Shown here: one piece after another, positions 16,751 to 25,474 of the stretch
Layout: every line of letters starts with the position of its first letter
Position numbering within the stretch: the stretch's first letter is position 1
Assembly (NCBI GenBank): GCA_934271655.1
Contig: CAKQRW010000039.1
Location: 1 to 30,138, forward strand
Length of the DNA: 30,138 nucleotides
Reading direction: 5' to 3'
From: an uncultured Bacteroidaceae bacterium
GTDB taxonomy: Bacteria; Bacteroidota; Bacteroidia; Bacteroidales; Bacteroidaceae
Notes under the pieces: generated by a model
Databases searched by the model: none
What the model saw: only the letters and a program-made list of their open reading frames with translations
Told to the model about the DNA's origin: nothing
Made by a program: the position numbers and the translations under genes

Positions 16751-17818
16751 ATGAAACGTGCATTATTCATTGACCGTGACGGTACCATTTTGGTCGAACC
16801 AGAAGATGAGCAGATAGACTCCTTCGAAAAGTTCCAGTTTGTGCCTGGGGTCATACGTAATCTTAATTTCATACGAACCAAGCTTGACTTCGAGTTTGTC
16901 ATGGTGAGCAACCAGGACGGACTGGGCACGGACTCGTATCCAGAGGCCGATTTCTGGCCTACGCACAACTTGATGCTCAACACGCTCAAGGGAGAGGGCG
17001 TGACTTTTGACGACATGCTCATTGACCGCTCTTTTCCAGAGGACAACAAACCTACGCGCAAGCCTGGCACAGGCATGCTGGGCAAGTATATGAGCGGTGA
17101 GTATGACCTTGCCCACTCTTATGTCATAGGCGACCGTGCCACAGACAAGCAGCTGGCTCTAAACCTGGGATGCCAGTATCTCATCCTGGCTGACAACGTG
17201 CAGACTTGGGACGATATTGCGGAGAGACTTTTTGCGGGTGAGCGCACAGCCTCAGTCAAGCGCACAACGAAGGAGACCGACATTGACATATGGCTCAACC
17301 TGGACGGCACTGGCGAGTGTGACATCGACACAGGCCTGGGATTCTTTGACCACATGCTGGAGCAGATAGGCAAGCATGGCTCTATAGACCTGCGCATTCA
17401 TGTGAAGGGCGATCTTAATGTGGATGAGCATCACACCATAGAAGACACTGGCATCGCGCTGGGCGAGTGCATAGCCAAGGCCTTGGGCGACAAGCGTGGC
17501 ATTGAGCGCTATGGCTACACGCTGCCTATGGATGACTGCCTCTGCCAGGTGGCACTCGACTTCGGCGGCAGGGCATGGCTGGTTTGGGATGCTGAGTTCA
17601 AGCGTGAGAAGGTAGGTGACATGCCTACGGAGATGTTCCTGCATTTCTTCAAGTCTTTCAGTGACGCAGCCAAGATGAACCTTAATATCAAGGCTGAGGG
17701 AGATAATGAGCACCATAAGATAGAGGGCATCTTCAAGGCTCTTGCCAGAAGTATCAAGATGGCTGTAAAGAGGGATATATATAAATATCAGTTGCCCAGC
17801 AGCAAGGGTGTGCTGTAA
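16751..17818 (+). CDS. hisB: Bifunctional histidinol-phosphatase / imidazoleglycerol-phosphate dehydratase
   Basis: 355 residues, the same length as the E. coli bifunctional enzyme. Residues ~1-165 form a HAD-type phosphatase (ALFIDRDGTILVEP with the nucleophilic Asp, MVSNQDGLGTD, RKPGTGM, YVIGDRATDKQLA), removing phosphate from histidinol phosphate. Residues ~168-355 are the dehydratase (IDTGLGFFDHMLEQIGKHG, DEHHTIEDTGIALGE, HHKIEGIFKALARSIK) with the Mn-binding histidines. The fusion supplies the dehydratase and phosphatase steps from one gene. It ends the his cluster and is followed 30 bases later by a strong terminator. Confidence 0.97.
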   Translation: MKRALFIDRDGTILVEPEDEQIDSFEKFQFVPGVIRNLNFIRTKLDFEFVMVSNQDGLGTDSYPEADFWPTHNLMLNTLKGEGVTFDDMLIDRSFPEDNKPTRKPGTGMLGKYMSGEYDLAHSYVIGDRATDKQLALNLGCQYLILADNVQTWDDIAERLFAGERTASVKRTTKETDIDIWLNLDGTGECDIDTGLGFFDHMLEQIGKHGSIDLRIHVKGDLNVDEHHTIEDTGIALGECIAKALGDKRGIERYGYTLPMDDCLCQVALDFGGRAWLVWDAEFKREKVGDMPTEMFLHFFKSFSDAAKMNLNIKAEGDNEHHKIEGIFKALARSIKMAVKRDIYKYQLPSSKGVL

Positions 17819-17848
17819 AAAGCACGATGCGCAACATACATGAGATAG

Positions 17849-17886
17849 AAAAGGCTCGCAGGTGAATATTACTGCGAGCCTTTTTT
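17849..17886 (+). terminator. Terminator of the his cluster
   Basis: AAAAGGCTCGCAG (17849-17861) and CTGCGAGCCTTTT (17872-17884) form a perfect 13-bp stem with a 10-base loop and end in six T residues (17881-17886). On the opposite strand only four T residues follow, so it serves the his genes chiefly and sppA weakly. Confidence 0.92.
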
Positions 17887-17934
17887 GCAAGTCATCACAA
17901 AATGATGATCATTGGTGACTGGCGCATCACAACT

Positions 17935-18033
17935 GATGCTTTTGTATATATTGTTGCGCAATGATGAAAACAATTATTATAGCAAGAATCATCAAATCAA
18001 AGATGTTTTTGTATGTATTGTTGCGCAATGACG
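17935..18033. repeat. 32-bp direct repeat between hisB and sppA
   Basis: A 32-base segment containing TTGTATATATTGTTGCGCAA (17935-17966) recurs as TTGTATGTATTGTTGCGCAA at 18002-18033 with three differences, 67 bases apart. No gene or known element is recognised in it. Confidence 0.7.
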
Positions 18034-18037
18034 TACT

Positions 18038-19825
18038 TTACAGGTTAAACATCATGTAGTATGGCAGGCTGGCCTGGATGCCAGTCTTTGTGCCCATGTT
18101 TTTTATCTCAGTGAAGATGTTGTAGTATTCGCCAAGAGCCTCGCGCATGTGGCTGTCGCCCATGCTCATCTCTGTAAAGCTGTTCATGATGCTCTCTATA
18201 GTGCTCGACTTGGCTGGATATTCCATCACCGTGGCGTCGTCGTCAATTTTAGCCAGTTTCTTGGCCTTGCTTATGGCTGCGTCCAGGCCGCCAAGCTCGT
18301 CAACGAGACCAATCTGCTTGGCATGTATTCCTGTCCACACACGGCCTTCGCCTATGGCTTTGATGTCATCCTGAGTTTTCTTCCTGCCGTCAGCGCAGCG
18401 TCGTGTGAAGAGGTCATAGCCGCTATTGATATAAGCCTGGGCCATGTTGCGCTCTTGTGGCGTGAAGGCGCGGGTCAAGTCGCCAAAGTCTGAGTAGGCA
18501 TTTGTGTTCACTGTGCTGAAGTGTATGCCAAGCTTGTCATTGAGCAGTTGGCTGGCGTTGGGGAACATGCCAAAGATGCCTATGGAACCAGTCAGCGTGG
18601 TTGGTTCGGCGAAGATGTAGTTGGCAGCGCAGCTTATGTAGTAACCGCCCGAGGCTGCAAAGTCTCCCATGCTCACCACTACAGGTTTCTTGGCTTTTAT
18701 CTTCATCACCTCATGCCATATCTGTTCGCTGGCATAGGCTGATCCGCCGCCTGAGTTCACTCGGAGCACCACAGCTTTTATCTCGTCATTGTCTGCAAGT
18801 TCCTCCAGTTCCTTGGCCACCTTGGTGCCGGCTATCTCGTCGTCAGAGGCAAAGCTGCCCGATGGCTCATTGACGATATTGCCAACGGCGTAATAGACAG
18901 CCACAGCCTTGCCTCCGATGTTTTTGGGAGTGTTGGATGCTGATTGCGCCATGTCGCTCACATTGACTATGTTGTAGTCGTCTGGTGTGTCAACGCCGGT
19001 CATGGCAGCGATGGTGTTTTTCACCTCGTCGGCATAGACCAGTCTGTCAACAAGCTTGACTTTCCTGTAAGTGTCTGTACCGCGCAGCAGCATGGACGAG
19101 TCGGCCAGCGTGTTCAGTTTCTCGGTTGTCATCTTGCGGCTCTTGGCCACATCTTTCAGCATGTCGCTCCATATCTCTTTGAGGTATGTGTCTATCTGCT
19201 CACGGTTGGCATCGCTCATCTCTGTCAGCATGTATGGCTCTACGGCACTCTTGTATGTGCCAACCTTCACCACCTGTATGTCCAGTCCCACCTTGTCGAG
19301 CAGGTCCTTGAAGTATGTCACTTTGCTGCTCAGTCCGCACCAGTCTATCATGCCCTGTGGGTTGATGAGCACAGAGTCGGCCACAGAACTGAGGTAGTAT
19401 GAGCCTTGCGTGTAGGTGTCGCCGTATGCCACCACAAATTTTCCGCTCTTCTTGAAGTCTGTGAGGGCGCGTCTGATGGCTTTCAGCGTGGCTGGTTTTG
19501 CTCCGGTGAAGGAGCCTGCCTTGATGTATATGCCCTTCACCTTGTTTTCTTCTTTGGCCATGCGTATGGCTGTCATGATGTCATCGAGTCCTTGTGTGGT
19601 CATGGCGTTGTTGTTGAAGATAGATGACCATGGATCCTCCTGGCTACGCTCGTCGATTGAGCCTTTCAGCTCTATCATGAGCACGCTGTTGTCTGCAATC
19701 TGGTTGGGGGTGCTGCTGAGTGTGGCCATGCCGACAAGGCTGAATAAGCCTATCAGTGACAGCAGCGCTCCTGCCACAAAGATGCCCACTACAGTAGAGA
19801 GCACGTTTTTAAGGAAATGTTTCAT
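18038..19825 (-). CDS. sppA: Signal peptide peptidase SppA, 67K type
   Basis: 595 residues, a membrane-anchored serine protease degrading cleaved signal peptides. One N-terminal transmembrane helix (residues ~8-35) precedes two tandem ClpP-like halves. The first half contains SYYLSSVADSVLINPQG and GTYKSAVEPYMLTE, whose Lys is the general base; the second holds VLRVNSGGGSAYASE and MGDFAASGGYYISCAA, whose Ser is the nucleophile, then TTLTGSIGIFG. Length and layout match the long (67K) type. It lies 72 bases after the CPBP protease gene on the same strand and may be co-transcribed with it. Confidence 0.95.
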   Translation of the reverse strand: MKHFLKNVLSTVVGIFVAGALLSLIGLFSLVGMATLSSTPNQIADNSVLMIELKGSIDERSQEDPWSSIFNNNAMTTQGLDDIMTAIRMAKEENKVKGIYIKAGSFTGAKPATLKAIRRALTDFKKSGKFVVAYGDTYTQGSYYLSSVADSVLINPQGMIDWCGLSSKVTYFKDLLDKVGLDIQVVKVGTYKSAVEPYMLTEMSDANREQIDTYLKEIWSDMLKDVAKSRKMTTEKLNTLADSSMLLRGTDTYRKVKLVDRLVYADEVKNTIAAMTGVDTPDDYNIVNVSDMAQSASNTPKNIGGKAVAVYYAVGNIVNEPSGSFASDDEIAGTKVAKELEELADNDEIKAVVLRVNSGGGSAYASEQIWHEVMKIKAKKPVVVSMGDFAASGGYYISCAANYIFAEPTTLTGSIGIFGMFPNASQLLNDKLGIHFSTVNTNAYSDFGDLTRAFTPQERNMAQAYINSGYDLFTRRCADGRKKTQDDIKAIGEGRVWTGIHAKQIGLVDELGGLDAAISKAKKLAKIDDDATVMEYPAKSSTIESIMNSFTEMSMGDSHMREALGEYYNIFTEIKNMGTKTGIQASLPYYMMFNL

Positions 19826-19897
19826 TGTGTTATGATGATGTGATGTTGTTATGAATATCTATGGATTGTCTTTGGATGCCGAATGGTCAGGATGCAG

Positions 19898-20755
19898 TCA
19901 TGCGGCATGCCATCCGTCGTGTAGCGTCTGCGGTGGTGCTCCTGCACTGCTCTTGTGTCTCCACAGCAACTGCATGGTCCACAGGCATATGGCAAGGCAT
20001 ACTACGGCTGTCGTCATGGCTATGCCCGTTCCGCCCATCATCTCGTCTGTGCTCGGAGCCTCTTCTTTGCCATAGTACGCCATTTGCGCTACGGCCACGC
20101 TGTTGTTGGCCACGTGTATGATGCAGGTGAGTGCTGTGCTGCCTGTCTTGTAATATACGACAGCCAACAGTATGCCCATGCAACTGCCTGCCAGCGTCTG
20201 GGCCCAGTTGAAGTGTATGGCTCCGAAGATGACGGCAGACACCACGATGGTTATCCATGGCTTCACGCCTCGCCTGAGCATGCTGCCCTGTATGGCTTCT
20301 CTGAACACAAGCTCCTCTATGATGGGGCCCAGTACGGCTATGTTGAGCATGCAGAACCATGAGTTGCTCATGGCTATGAAGGTGTCTCTCATGGTGTCTG
20401 GTGCGTCGGTCGCTTCCACAGCGTAGTTGATGGCGAAGAAACCAGTGGCGGCTCCTGCCAGAGAGTATATGGCTGTGTGCAGGTCTATGTGGCGTGTGCT
20501 GAAGACGGTGCGCCAGTTTATCATCTTCATGGCAGACAGGATGCCTGCTGTGATGATGCCGCTGATGAGTATGCCAAGGGCCAGCAGGCCTGGCGACATT
20601 ATCTGGTCTTCTGTGATGCCGTCAAGTGTTTGCCCTGAGATGAATACCTTTAGTAAGCTCAATATGACGCCCATTGCAGCTTGGCTGACAACGAATATCA
20701 CTACAGCTGTGAGCGGCATCACCCACGTGGCTGTTTTTGTACTTAACCTTTTCAT
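19898..20755 (-). CDS. CPBP-family intramembrane metalloprotease (CAAX prenyl protease-like)
   Basis: 285 residues with about eight hydrophobic helices. The Abi/CPBP signature is complete: motif 1 EELVFRE (GPIIEELVFREAIQG, residues ~140-154) with the catalytic Glu pair, motif 2 FGAIHFNWAQ with the metal His, and motif 3 HVANN. These enzymes cleave or modify membrane proteins and peptides; in Gram-positives some protect against bacteriocins, but the substrate here is unknown. The gene has a good -7 box upstream (20804-20811) and precedes sppA, so two membrane proteases may be expressed together. Confidence 0.92.
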   Translation of the reverse strand: MKRLSTKTATWVMPLTAVVIFVVSQAAMGVILSLLKVFISGQTLDGITEDQIMSPGLLALGILISGIITAGILSAMKMINWRTVFSTRHIDLHTAIYSLAGAATGFFAINYAVEATDAPDTMRDTFIAMSNSWFCMLNIAVLGPIIEELVFREAIQGSMLRRGVKPWITIVVSAVIFGAIHFNWAQTLAGSCMGILLAVVYYKTGSTALTCIIHVANNSVAVAQMAYYGKEEAPSTDEMMGGTGIAMTTAVVCLAICLWTMQLLWRHKSSAGAPPQTLHDGWHAA

Positions 20756-20803
20756 GTTGGCTTTTCTGATGAGTTATAAAATGAAAGTATGATATTTATT
20801 ATG

Positions 20804-20811
20804 CAAAAATA
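20804..20811 (-). promoter_or_regulatory. -7 box for the CPBP protease gene
   Basis: On the minus strand TATTTTTG is a perfect TAnnTTTG, about 50 bases before the start codon. No good -33 TTTG is found at 19-base spacing. It lies just beyond the pot operon terminator, consistent with a separate transcription unit. Confidence 0.55.
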
Positions 20812-20826
20812 CAACTTTAATATAAT

Positions 20827-20871
20827 AAATCCACCATCAAATGCATGAAATATGCTTTCGATGGTGGATTT
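20827..20871 (-). terminator. Terminator of the pot operon
   Basis: AAATCCACCATC (20827-20838) and GATGGTGGATTT (20860-20871) form a perfect 12-bp stem; GCAT/ATGC inside the loop can pair further. It lies about 45 bases after the potD stop. The minus-strand tail after the stem is T-rich but interrupted (ATTATATT). Confidence 0.75.
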
Positions 20872-20915
20872 GTATTGCTGAATGTGTCGTGTTTAGCTTT
20901 CCTGTGCCATTATGC

Positions 20916-22310
20916 CTATCTCTTGGCCAGCCTGATGACATGGTGGCGTCTGTGCTTTCTCGACAGCTTGCGGTGCTTGTGCAGCTTGTATTTTTTTATA
21001 GCCACAAAGGCTGTCAGGGCTGCTGTCACGCTGAGCAGGAAGATGGCAAGGCCGCCGCCGAGGTTGTCGCCTTTCACTTTTGACCACATGTCGAGCACGT
21101 CGGCCGTGTGCTCGCCTGCGTCGTGTATCATGGCGCAGCGTGCCACGACGCTGCTGTCTGGATACATGATGGGATTGAGATGTGCTTTACGTCCCGACTC
21201 GCCAAAGAAGTAGGCCAGGTTGGTCTCTTCTGGAAAGGCGGCAGTGTCACTCATGGCTTCGAGTATCTTGTCTCCTGCCACGCTGCTCACGTAGCCTGTC
21301 GTCTCCATGTTGGCGAGAGCCACATCGGCCTGGCAGAGATAGTTGATGAAGAGAGCGGCGGCCTTGGGGTTGCGCGAGTAGCGTGGAATGACCCATCCGT
21401 CAAACCACACGTTGCTGCCTTCGCGAGGCACTTCATACCCCAGTTCCACACCTACGCGCTCCGCCTCCTCGATGGCCCATGCGGCATCTCCGCTCCAGGT
21501 CATGTTGAGCCAGGCCTTGCCCTTGGTCATTGTCTCCTTGCCGAAGTCGGCCTCCCAGCCTTCGATGTTTGGTTTCATGGCCTTCATCTCTCTCTCCACC
21601 GTCTTGATGGCTTGCGGCGAGTAGTCGTTCATGAGCTGTGGCACGGTCACCTTGCCCTGCGCCAGGTTGTGGCGGTTGGCCCATATGAGCGCAGTGCCGT
21701 AGGAGTCGCGGTAGGAGTCTTTCATGAGCAGTTTGCCGCGGTAGCGCTTGTTCCACAGTGTGCCCCATGTGCGGGCGTCATCGCGCGGCACATGCGCCTT
21801 GTTGTACAGTATGCCGCATGTGCCCCACATGTATGGCACGGCATAGTTGTGGGCTGTGCGTCCGCTGTTGCTTGTGGCGTCAATCTGTCGTGTGATGTAT
21901 GGCGACACGTTGCCTATATAGTTTGGGGTGGCGCCGAAGCGTGTGTCTATGGGCAGTAGCAGGTCTTTGCGTAGCATGCGCTCTATGATGTATTCAGAGG
22001 GGCACACGGCGTCGTAGTCCTCATGGCCGCGCTCTATCTTGGTGAGCATCACCTCATTGATGTCGAAGGTCTGGTAGATGACTCTTATCTTCTTGCCAGT
22101 CTGTTTCTCATACCAGTCGGGAAAACTGGCCAGCACATCCTCGTCGATATAGTCTGCCCAGTTGTACACTTTCAGTATCTCGTCTCTATTCTCCTGGTTG
22201 CGGCATGCGGTGAGCGACATGAGTGTGGCTATGCAGATGAGGGTAGCGGACAGGGCAGAGAATAGTGTATGGCTGGATGCGGACTTCATGATGTCATTTA
22301 TTCTTTTCAT
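20916..22310 (-). CDS. potD: Spermidine/putrescine-binding lipoprotein with C-terminal membrane anchor
   Basis: 464 residues from ATG 22310; a second in-frame ATG at 22289 is also possible. It starts with a lipoprotein signal (LICIATLMSLTAC, lipidated Cys), then a periplasmic binding-protein fold: LKVYNWADYIDEDVLASF is the classic PotD/PotF opening, followed by FDINEVMLTKIERGHEDYD, WGTCGILYNK, TMTKGKAWLNMTWSGDAAWA and GSNVWFDGWVIPRYSRNP. Unusually a transmembrane helix (LAIFLLSVTAALTAFVAI) and a very basic tail (KKYKLHKHRKLSRKHRRHH) follow the binding domain. The first option overlaps potC by 17 bases and the second starts 5 bases beyond its stop. The upstream frame extension to 22421 only shadows potC. 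Confidence 0.92.
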   Translation of the reverse strand: MKRINDIMKSASSHTLFSALSATLICIATLMSLTACRNQENRDEILKVYNWADYIDEDVLASFPDWYEKQTGKKIRVIYQTFDINEVMLTKIERGHEDYDAVCPSEYIIERMLRKDLLLPIDTRFGATPNYIGNVSPYITRQIDATSNSGRTAHNYAVPYMWGTCGILYNKAHVPRDDARTWGTLWNKRYRGKLLMKDSYRDSYGTALIWANRHNLAQGKVTVPQLMNDYSPQAIKTVEREMKAMKPNIEGWEADFGKETMTKGKAWLNMTWSGDAAWAIEEAERVGVELGYEVPREGSNVWFDGWVIPRYSRNPKAAALFINYLCQADVALANMETTGYVSSVAGDKILEAMSDTAAFPEETNLAYFFGESGRKAHLNPIMYPDSSVVARCAMIHDAGEHTADVLDMWSKVKGDNLGGGLAIFLLSVTAALTAFVAIKKYKLHKHRKLSRKHRRHHVIRLAKR

Positions 22311-23118
22311 TGCTTTTTGTTCGTTTGTTGATGATGACCAGCATGATAAGCACCACGATGAAGATGATGGTGCTGAGCGGTCGCAGCTCTGGAGTGAGTC
22401 CGCCCTTGCGTGCGTCGGCATAGATGAATGTGGAGAGCGTCTCCAGTCCCTCGTTGCCTATGGTGAAGATGGTCACGGCGAAGTCATCGATGCTCATGGT
22501 GACAGCCAGCATGAAGCCTGAGACCATGCCTGGGAGTATCTCTGGTATTATGACCTTGCGCAGAGCCTGCATTGGCGTGGCTCCGAGGTCGAGCGCGGCC
22601 TCGTAGAGATTGGGGTTCATCTGTTTCAGGCGTGGCAGCACGCACAGGATGACGTATGGCAGGCAGAAGGTGATGTGCGAGAGCACCACTGTGGTGTAGC
22701 CCTGCGGGATGCCGAGAGTGATGAACAGCAGGAAGAGCGATATGCCTATGATGACGTCTCCGTTGAGGATAGGTATGGTGTTGACGAGCGAGATGGCTTG
22801 CCGTGCCTGCCTGTTCCTCAGGTTGTGTATGCCTATGGCTGTGATGGTGCCGAAGATGGTGCATGCGGTGGCTGTTATCAGCGCTATGGTGATGGTGTTG
22901 ACCAGAGCCGCTGTCAGCGAGTGGTGTGTGCCGTCTGCGAAGAGGTTTTTGTAGAGCTGCAGGGAGAAGCCGGTCCAGTTGCCCATCACTTTGGCCTCGG
23001 TGAATGAGAACACCATGATGATGGCGATAGGGGAGTAGAGCAGCAGCAGGAGCACCCACAGATAGCCTTGGCAGAACACTTTTCTCAGCATGTCTTTCCG
23101 TAATAAGGCGTTTCTCAT
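22294..23118 (-). CDS. potC: Polyamine ABC transporter permease PotC
   Basis: 274 residues, one of two membrane subunits forming the polyamine channel. Six hydrophobic helices are seen, with the EAA loop EAALDLGATPMQALRKVIIP (residues ~176-195), which docks on the ATPase PotA. The segment ending AVTMSIDDFAVTIFTIGNEG is typical of PotC/PotI. The start overlaps the potB stop by four bases (ATGA), so translation is coupled. The C-terminus ends in a basic cytoplasmic tail (INKRTKSNEKNK). Confidence 0.95.
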   Translation of the reverse strand: MRNALLRKDMLRKVFCQGYLWVLLLLLYSPIAIIMVFSFTEAKVMGNWTGFSLQLYKNLFADGTHHSLTAALVNTITIALITATACTIFGTITAIGIHNLRNRQARQAISLVNTIPILNGDVIIGISLFLLFITLGIPQGYTTVVLSHITFCLPYVILCVLPRLKQMNPNLYEAALDLGATPMQALRKVIIPEILPGMVSGFMLAVTMSIDDFAVTIFTIGNEGLETLSTFIYADARKGGLTPELRPLSTIIFIVVLIMLVIINKRTKSNEKNK

Positions 23119-23894
23119 TTTGTGCCTCCTTCCTTTGTGCTGTCATCGTTGGCGATGAGTGTGGAGGCTCCGATGAGGAAGAGCATGATGAGCGAGAGGG
23201 CGGCGCCATAGTTCCACATGGAGTTGTTGATGTTTTCCTGGATGGTGGTGCCGAAGAGCTTTATGTTGTTCATGGTGAGAAGCTCAGAGATGGCGAATGT
23301 GGATATGGTTGGCATGAACACCATGAGCACTCCGCTCGCCACTCCTGGCATGGAGAGAGGCAGCACCACCTTGAGGAAGCATTGCCATGGAGAGGCTCCG
23401 AGGTCTTCTGCCGCTTCCACATAACTGCGGTCCATCTTCTGAAGCGTGTTGTATATGGGATAAATCATGAACGGTATGAAGTTGTAGACCATTCCGAAGA
23501 GCAGAGCTTCCTCGCCGAGTGGTATGTCGGCAAAGTCGAACAGGGCCACGGTGGCGAGTGTGCGCACCAGCACGTTCACCCACATGGGCAGTATGAACAG
23601 CGCCACGATTGTTGGCGCATGTTTCATCTTGGTCTGCGACAGTATGTAGGCAGCGGGATAGCCAAGCAATATGCATATGATGGTGTTGAGGAATGCTATG
23701 CCTATTGAGTAGACAAATGTGTTGATGGCCTCCTGGTGTGCCAGGAACTTCTGGAAGTTGTATAGCGTGATGTGGCCCTCCTCGTCGGTGAAGGCAAACA
23801 CGGCTATGAGCACGAGTGGCAGCACCACGAAGATGGCGGCAAAGATGGCGTATGGCACAGTCCAGCTTTGGCGTGATGAGAAAAAGGACTTCAT
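23115..23894 (-). CDS. potB: Polyamine ABC transporter permease PotB
   Basis: 259 residues from ATG 23894, whose A-T-G overlaps the potA stop (ATGA). Six hydrophobic helices; LPLVLIAVFAFTDEEG and the EAA loop EAAEDLGASPWQCFLKVVLPLS are characteristic of PotB, pairing with PotC. The reading frame extends 16 codons further upstream to 23942, but that stretch (GPRRPCSHNHQRSQA) only shadows the end of potA and is not taken as protein. It sits second in potA-potB-potC-potD. Confidence 0.95.
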   Translation of the reverse strand: MKSFFSSRQSWTVPYAIFAAIFVVLPLVLIAVFAFTDEEGHITLYNFQKFLAHQEAINTFVYSIGIAFLNTIICILLGYPAAYILSQTKMKHAPTIVALFILPMWVNVLVRTLATVALFDFADIPLGEEALLFGMVYNFIPFMIYPIYNTLQKMDRSYVEAAEDLGASPWQCFLKVVLPLSMPGVASGVLMVFMPTISTFAISELLTMNNIKLFGTTIQENINNSMWNYGAALSLIMLFLIGASTLIANDDSTKEGGTK

Positions 23895-25261
23895 AGCTTG
23901 GCTTCTTTGATGGTTATGGCTACATGGTCTCCGAGGTCCCACACGTCGTGTGTGTCTACGTATATCTTCTCGCCCCAGTCGGTGTCGACGGTGAGGTGGT
24001 AGTGGTCGCCCTTGAAGAGGATGAAGCTTATGTCGCCTGTGAAGGTGCCTTCTTCCTCGTTGTCGAAGAGCTCTATCTTGTCAAACGGCACGGTGGCCAT
24101 GGCTGTGCTCTTGCCGCGCAGCTCTGCCGGCACCTGGCAGCGCATCTCGCATCCGAGCAACTCTATGATGTCGCTGCCTGTTATCTTGGCTTCCAGCACG
24201 TTGGCCGTGCGCTCTTTGCGCATGATGTGTATGTTGTCGGGAGTGACGTTCATGCCCACGGTGTCGCCCACGGCAAAGTGCTTGTAGTTCTGTATGAGCA
24301 ACTCATGCCCGTTGTCTGTCGTGGCCCACATCTCGTAGTGCACGCCCTTGAAGATGCATGATGTTATCTTGCCTGTAAACTGTGCGTGGCTGGTGTCGCT
24401 CGCCACCTCTATGTCTTCTGGACGTATGACCACATCCACCAGCTCATCCTGGCGGAAGCCTTTGTCCACGCATGGTATGTTCTTGCCGGCTACGCGCACC
24501 AGGCAGTCGTGCAGCATGGTGCCATCGAGTATGTTGCTCTCGCCTATGAAGTCGGCCACGAAGGCGTTCTTCGGCTCGTTGTATATGTCTGTCGGCGTGC
24601 CTATCTGCTGTATCTCTCCTTCACTCATCACCACGATGCGGTCGCTGAGCGTGAGGGCTTCCTCTTGGTCGTGTGTGACATAGACGAAGGTGATGCCAAG
24701 GTTGTCGTGCATCTCTTTCAGTTCCAGCTGCATGTCTTTGCGCATCTTCAGGTCGAGTGCGGCGAGTGGCTCGTCGAGCAGCAGCACCTCTGGCTCGTTG
24801 ACGATGGCTCGTGCTATGGCTATGCGCTGCTGCTGTCCGCCTGAGAGTGAGTTGACATCGCGGTAGTCGTAGCCGCTCATGTTCACCATCTTCAGCGCGC
24901 GCTTCACCTTGGGCTCTATCTCGCTCTTCGGGGTGCGCTTCAGCTTGAGTCCGAAGGCTATGTTGTCAAACACGTTCAGATGGGGAAACAGCGCGTATTT
25001 CTGGAATACGGTGTTCACGTTGCGCTTGTAGGGAGGCTGGTCGGTTATGTCTTTGCCGCTGATGGTGATGGCTCCTTCTGAGGCTGTCTCGAAGCCGGCA
25101 AGAAGTCTCAGCAGCGTGGTCTTGCCGCATCCCGACGGACCGAGTATTGTCATGAACTCGCCTTTTCTCACATACAGGTTGATGTCCTTGAGTGCTGTCT
25201 TGTCGCCAAATCGCTTGTAGACATTGTTTATGTCAATGATATGCTGTTCTGTAATGCTCAT
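23891..25261 (-). CDS. potA: Polyamine ABC transporter ATPase PotA, long form with two TOBE-like modules
   Basis: 456 residues versus roughly 370-380 in E. coli. The ATPase domain is complete: Walker A GPSGCGKTT (41-49), Q-loop FQKYALFPHLN with Gln ~87, signature LSGGQQQRIAIARA from ~139, Walker B VLLLDEPLAALD (159-170) and the switch His in YVTHDQEEAL. The C-terminal part carries a TOBE-like unit near 296-350 (FTGKITSCIFKGVHYEMWA) and a second, similar one near 405-456 (FTGDISFILFKGDHYHLTV). The two share the FTG.I...FKG.HY pattern, suggesting duplication of the regulatory domain. First gene of the pot operon, with a perfect -7 box about 40 bases upstream. Confidence 0.96.
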   Translation of the reverse strand: MSITEQHIIDINNVYKRFGDKTALKDINLYVRKGEFMTILGPSGCGKTTLLRLLAGFETASEGAITISGKDITDQPPYKRNVNTVFQKYALFPHLNVFDNIAFGLKLKRTPKSEIEPKVKRALKMVNMSGYDYRDVNSLSGGQQQRIAIARAIVNEPEVLLLDEPLAALDLKMRKDMQLELKEMHDNLGITFVYVTHDQEEALTLSDRIVVMSEGEIQQIGTPTDIYNEPKNAFVADFIGESNILDGTMLHDCLVRVAGKNIPCVDKGFRQDELVDVVIRPEDIEVASDTSHAQFTGKITSCIFKGVHYEMWATTDNGHELLIQNYKHFAVGDTVGMNVTPDNIHIMRKERTANVLEAKITGSDIIELLGCEMRCQVPAELRGKSTAMATVPFDKIELFDNEEEGTFTGDISFILFKGDHYHLTVDTDWGEKIYVDTHDVWDLGDHVAITIKEAKL

Positions 25262-25294
25262 TTATTTTTGTTGTGTACCTTTAAAAAAACGGTA

Positions 25295-25302
25295 CAAAGT
25301 TA
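25295..25302 (-). promoter_or_regulatory. -7 box for the pot operon
   Basis: TAACTTTG on the minus strand is a perfect TAnnTTTG about 35 bases before the potA ATG. The -33 position carries CATG rather than TTTG, so the promoter is called on the -7 box alone. The leader contains a short GTACC/GGTAC inverted repeat. Confidence 0.6.
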
Positions 25303-25474
25303 CTTGTTTTTTTGCAAATAGCATGCTTTCTTCTGCTCAAATAGTGGGTTTGTAATGAATTGTTCATATTATTGGTGAGGAAAGTGCATGTGGCGGTGAA
25401 AGAAAGGATTGCCACAGTATGGCGTGTGTCCAATATGAGGGCATGCTGCTTTGATGTCGTGAGATGCTTTTCTT

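Noticed and set aside
22311..22421. N-terminal extension of potD
   Set aside because: Lies over the potC 3' end; the true N-terminus is the lipoprotein signal starting at 22310 or 22289.
23895..23942. N-terminal extension of potB
   Set aside because: Overlaps the end of potA out of frame; ATG 23894 gives the usual ATGA coupling.
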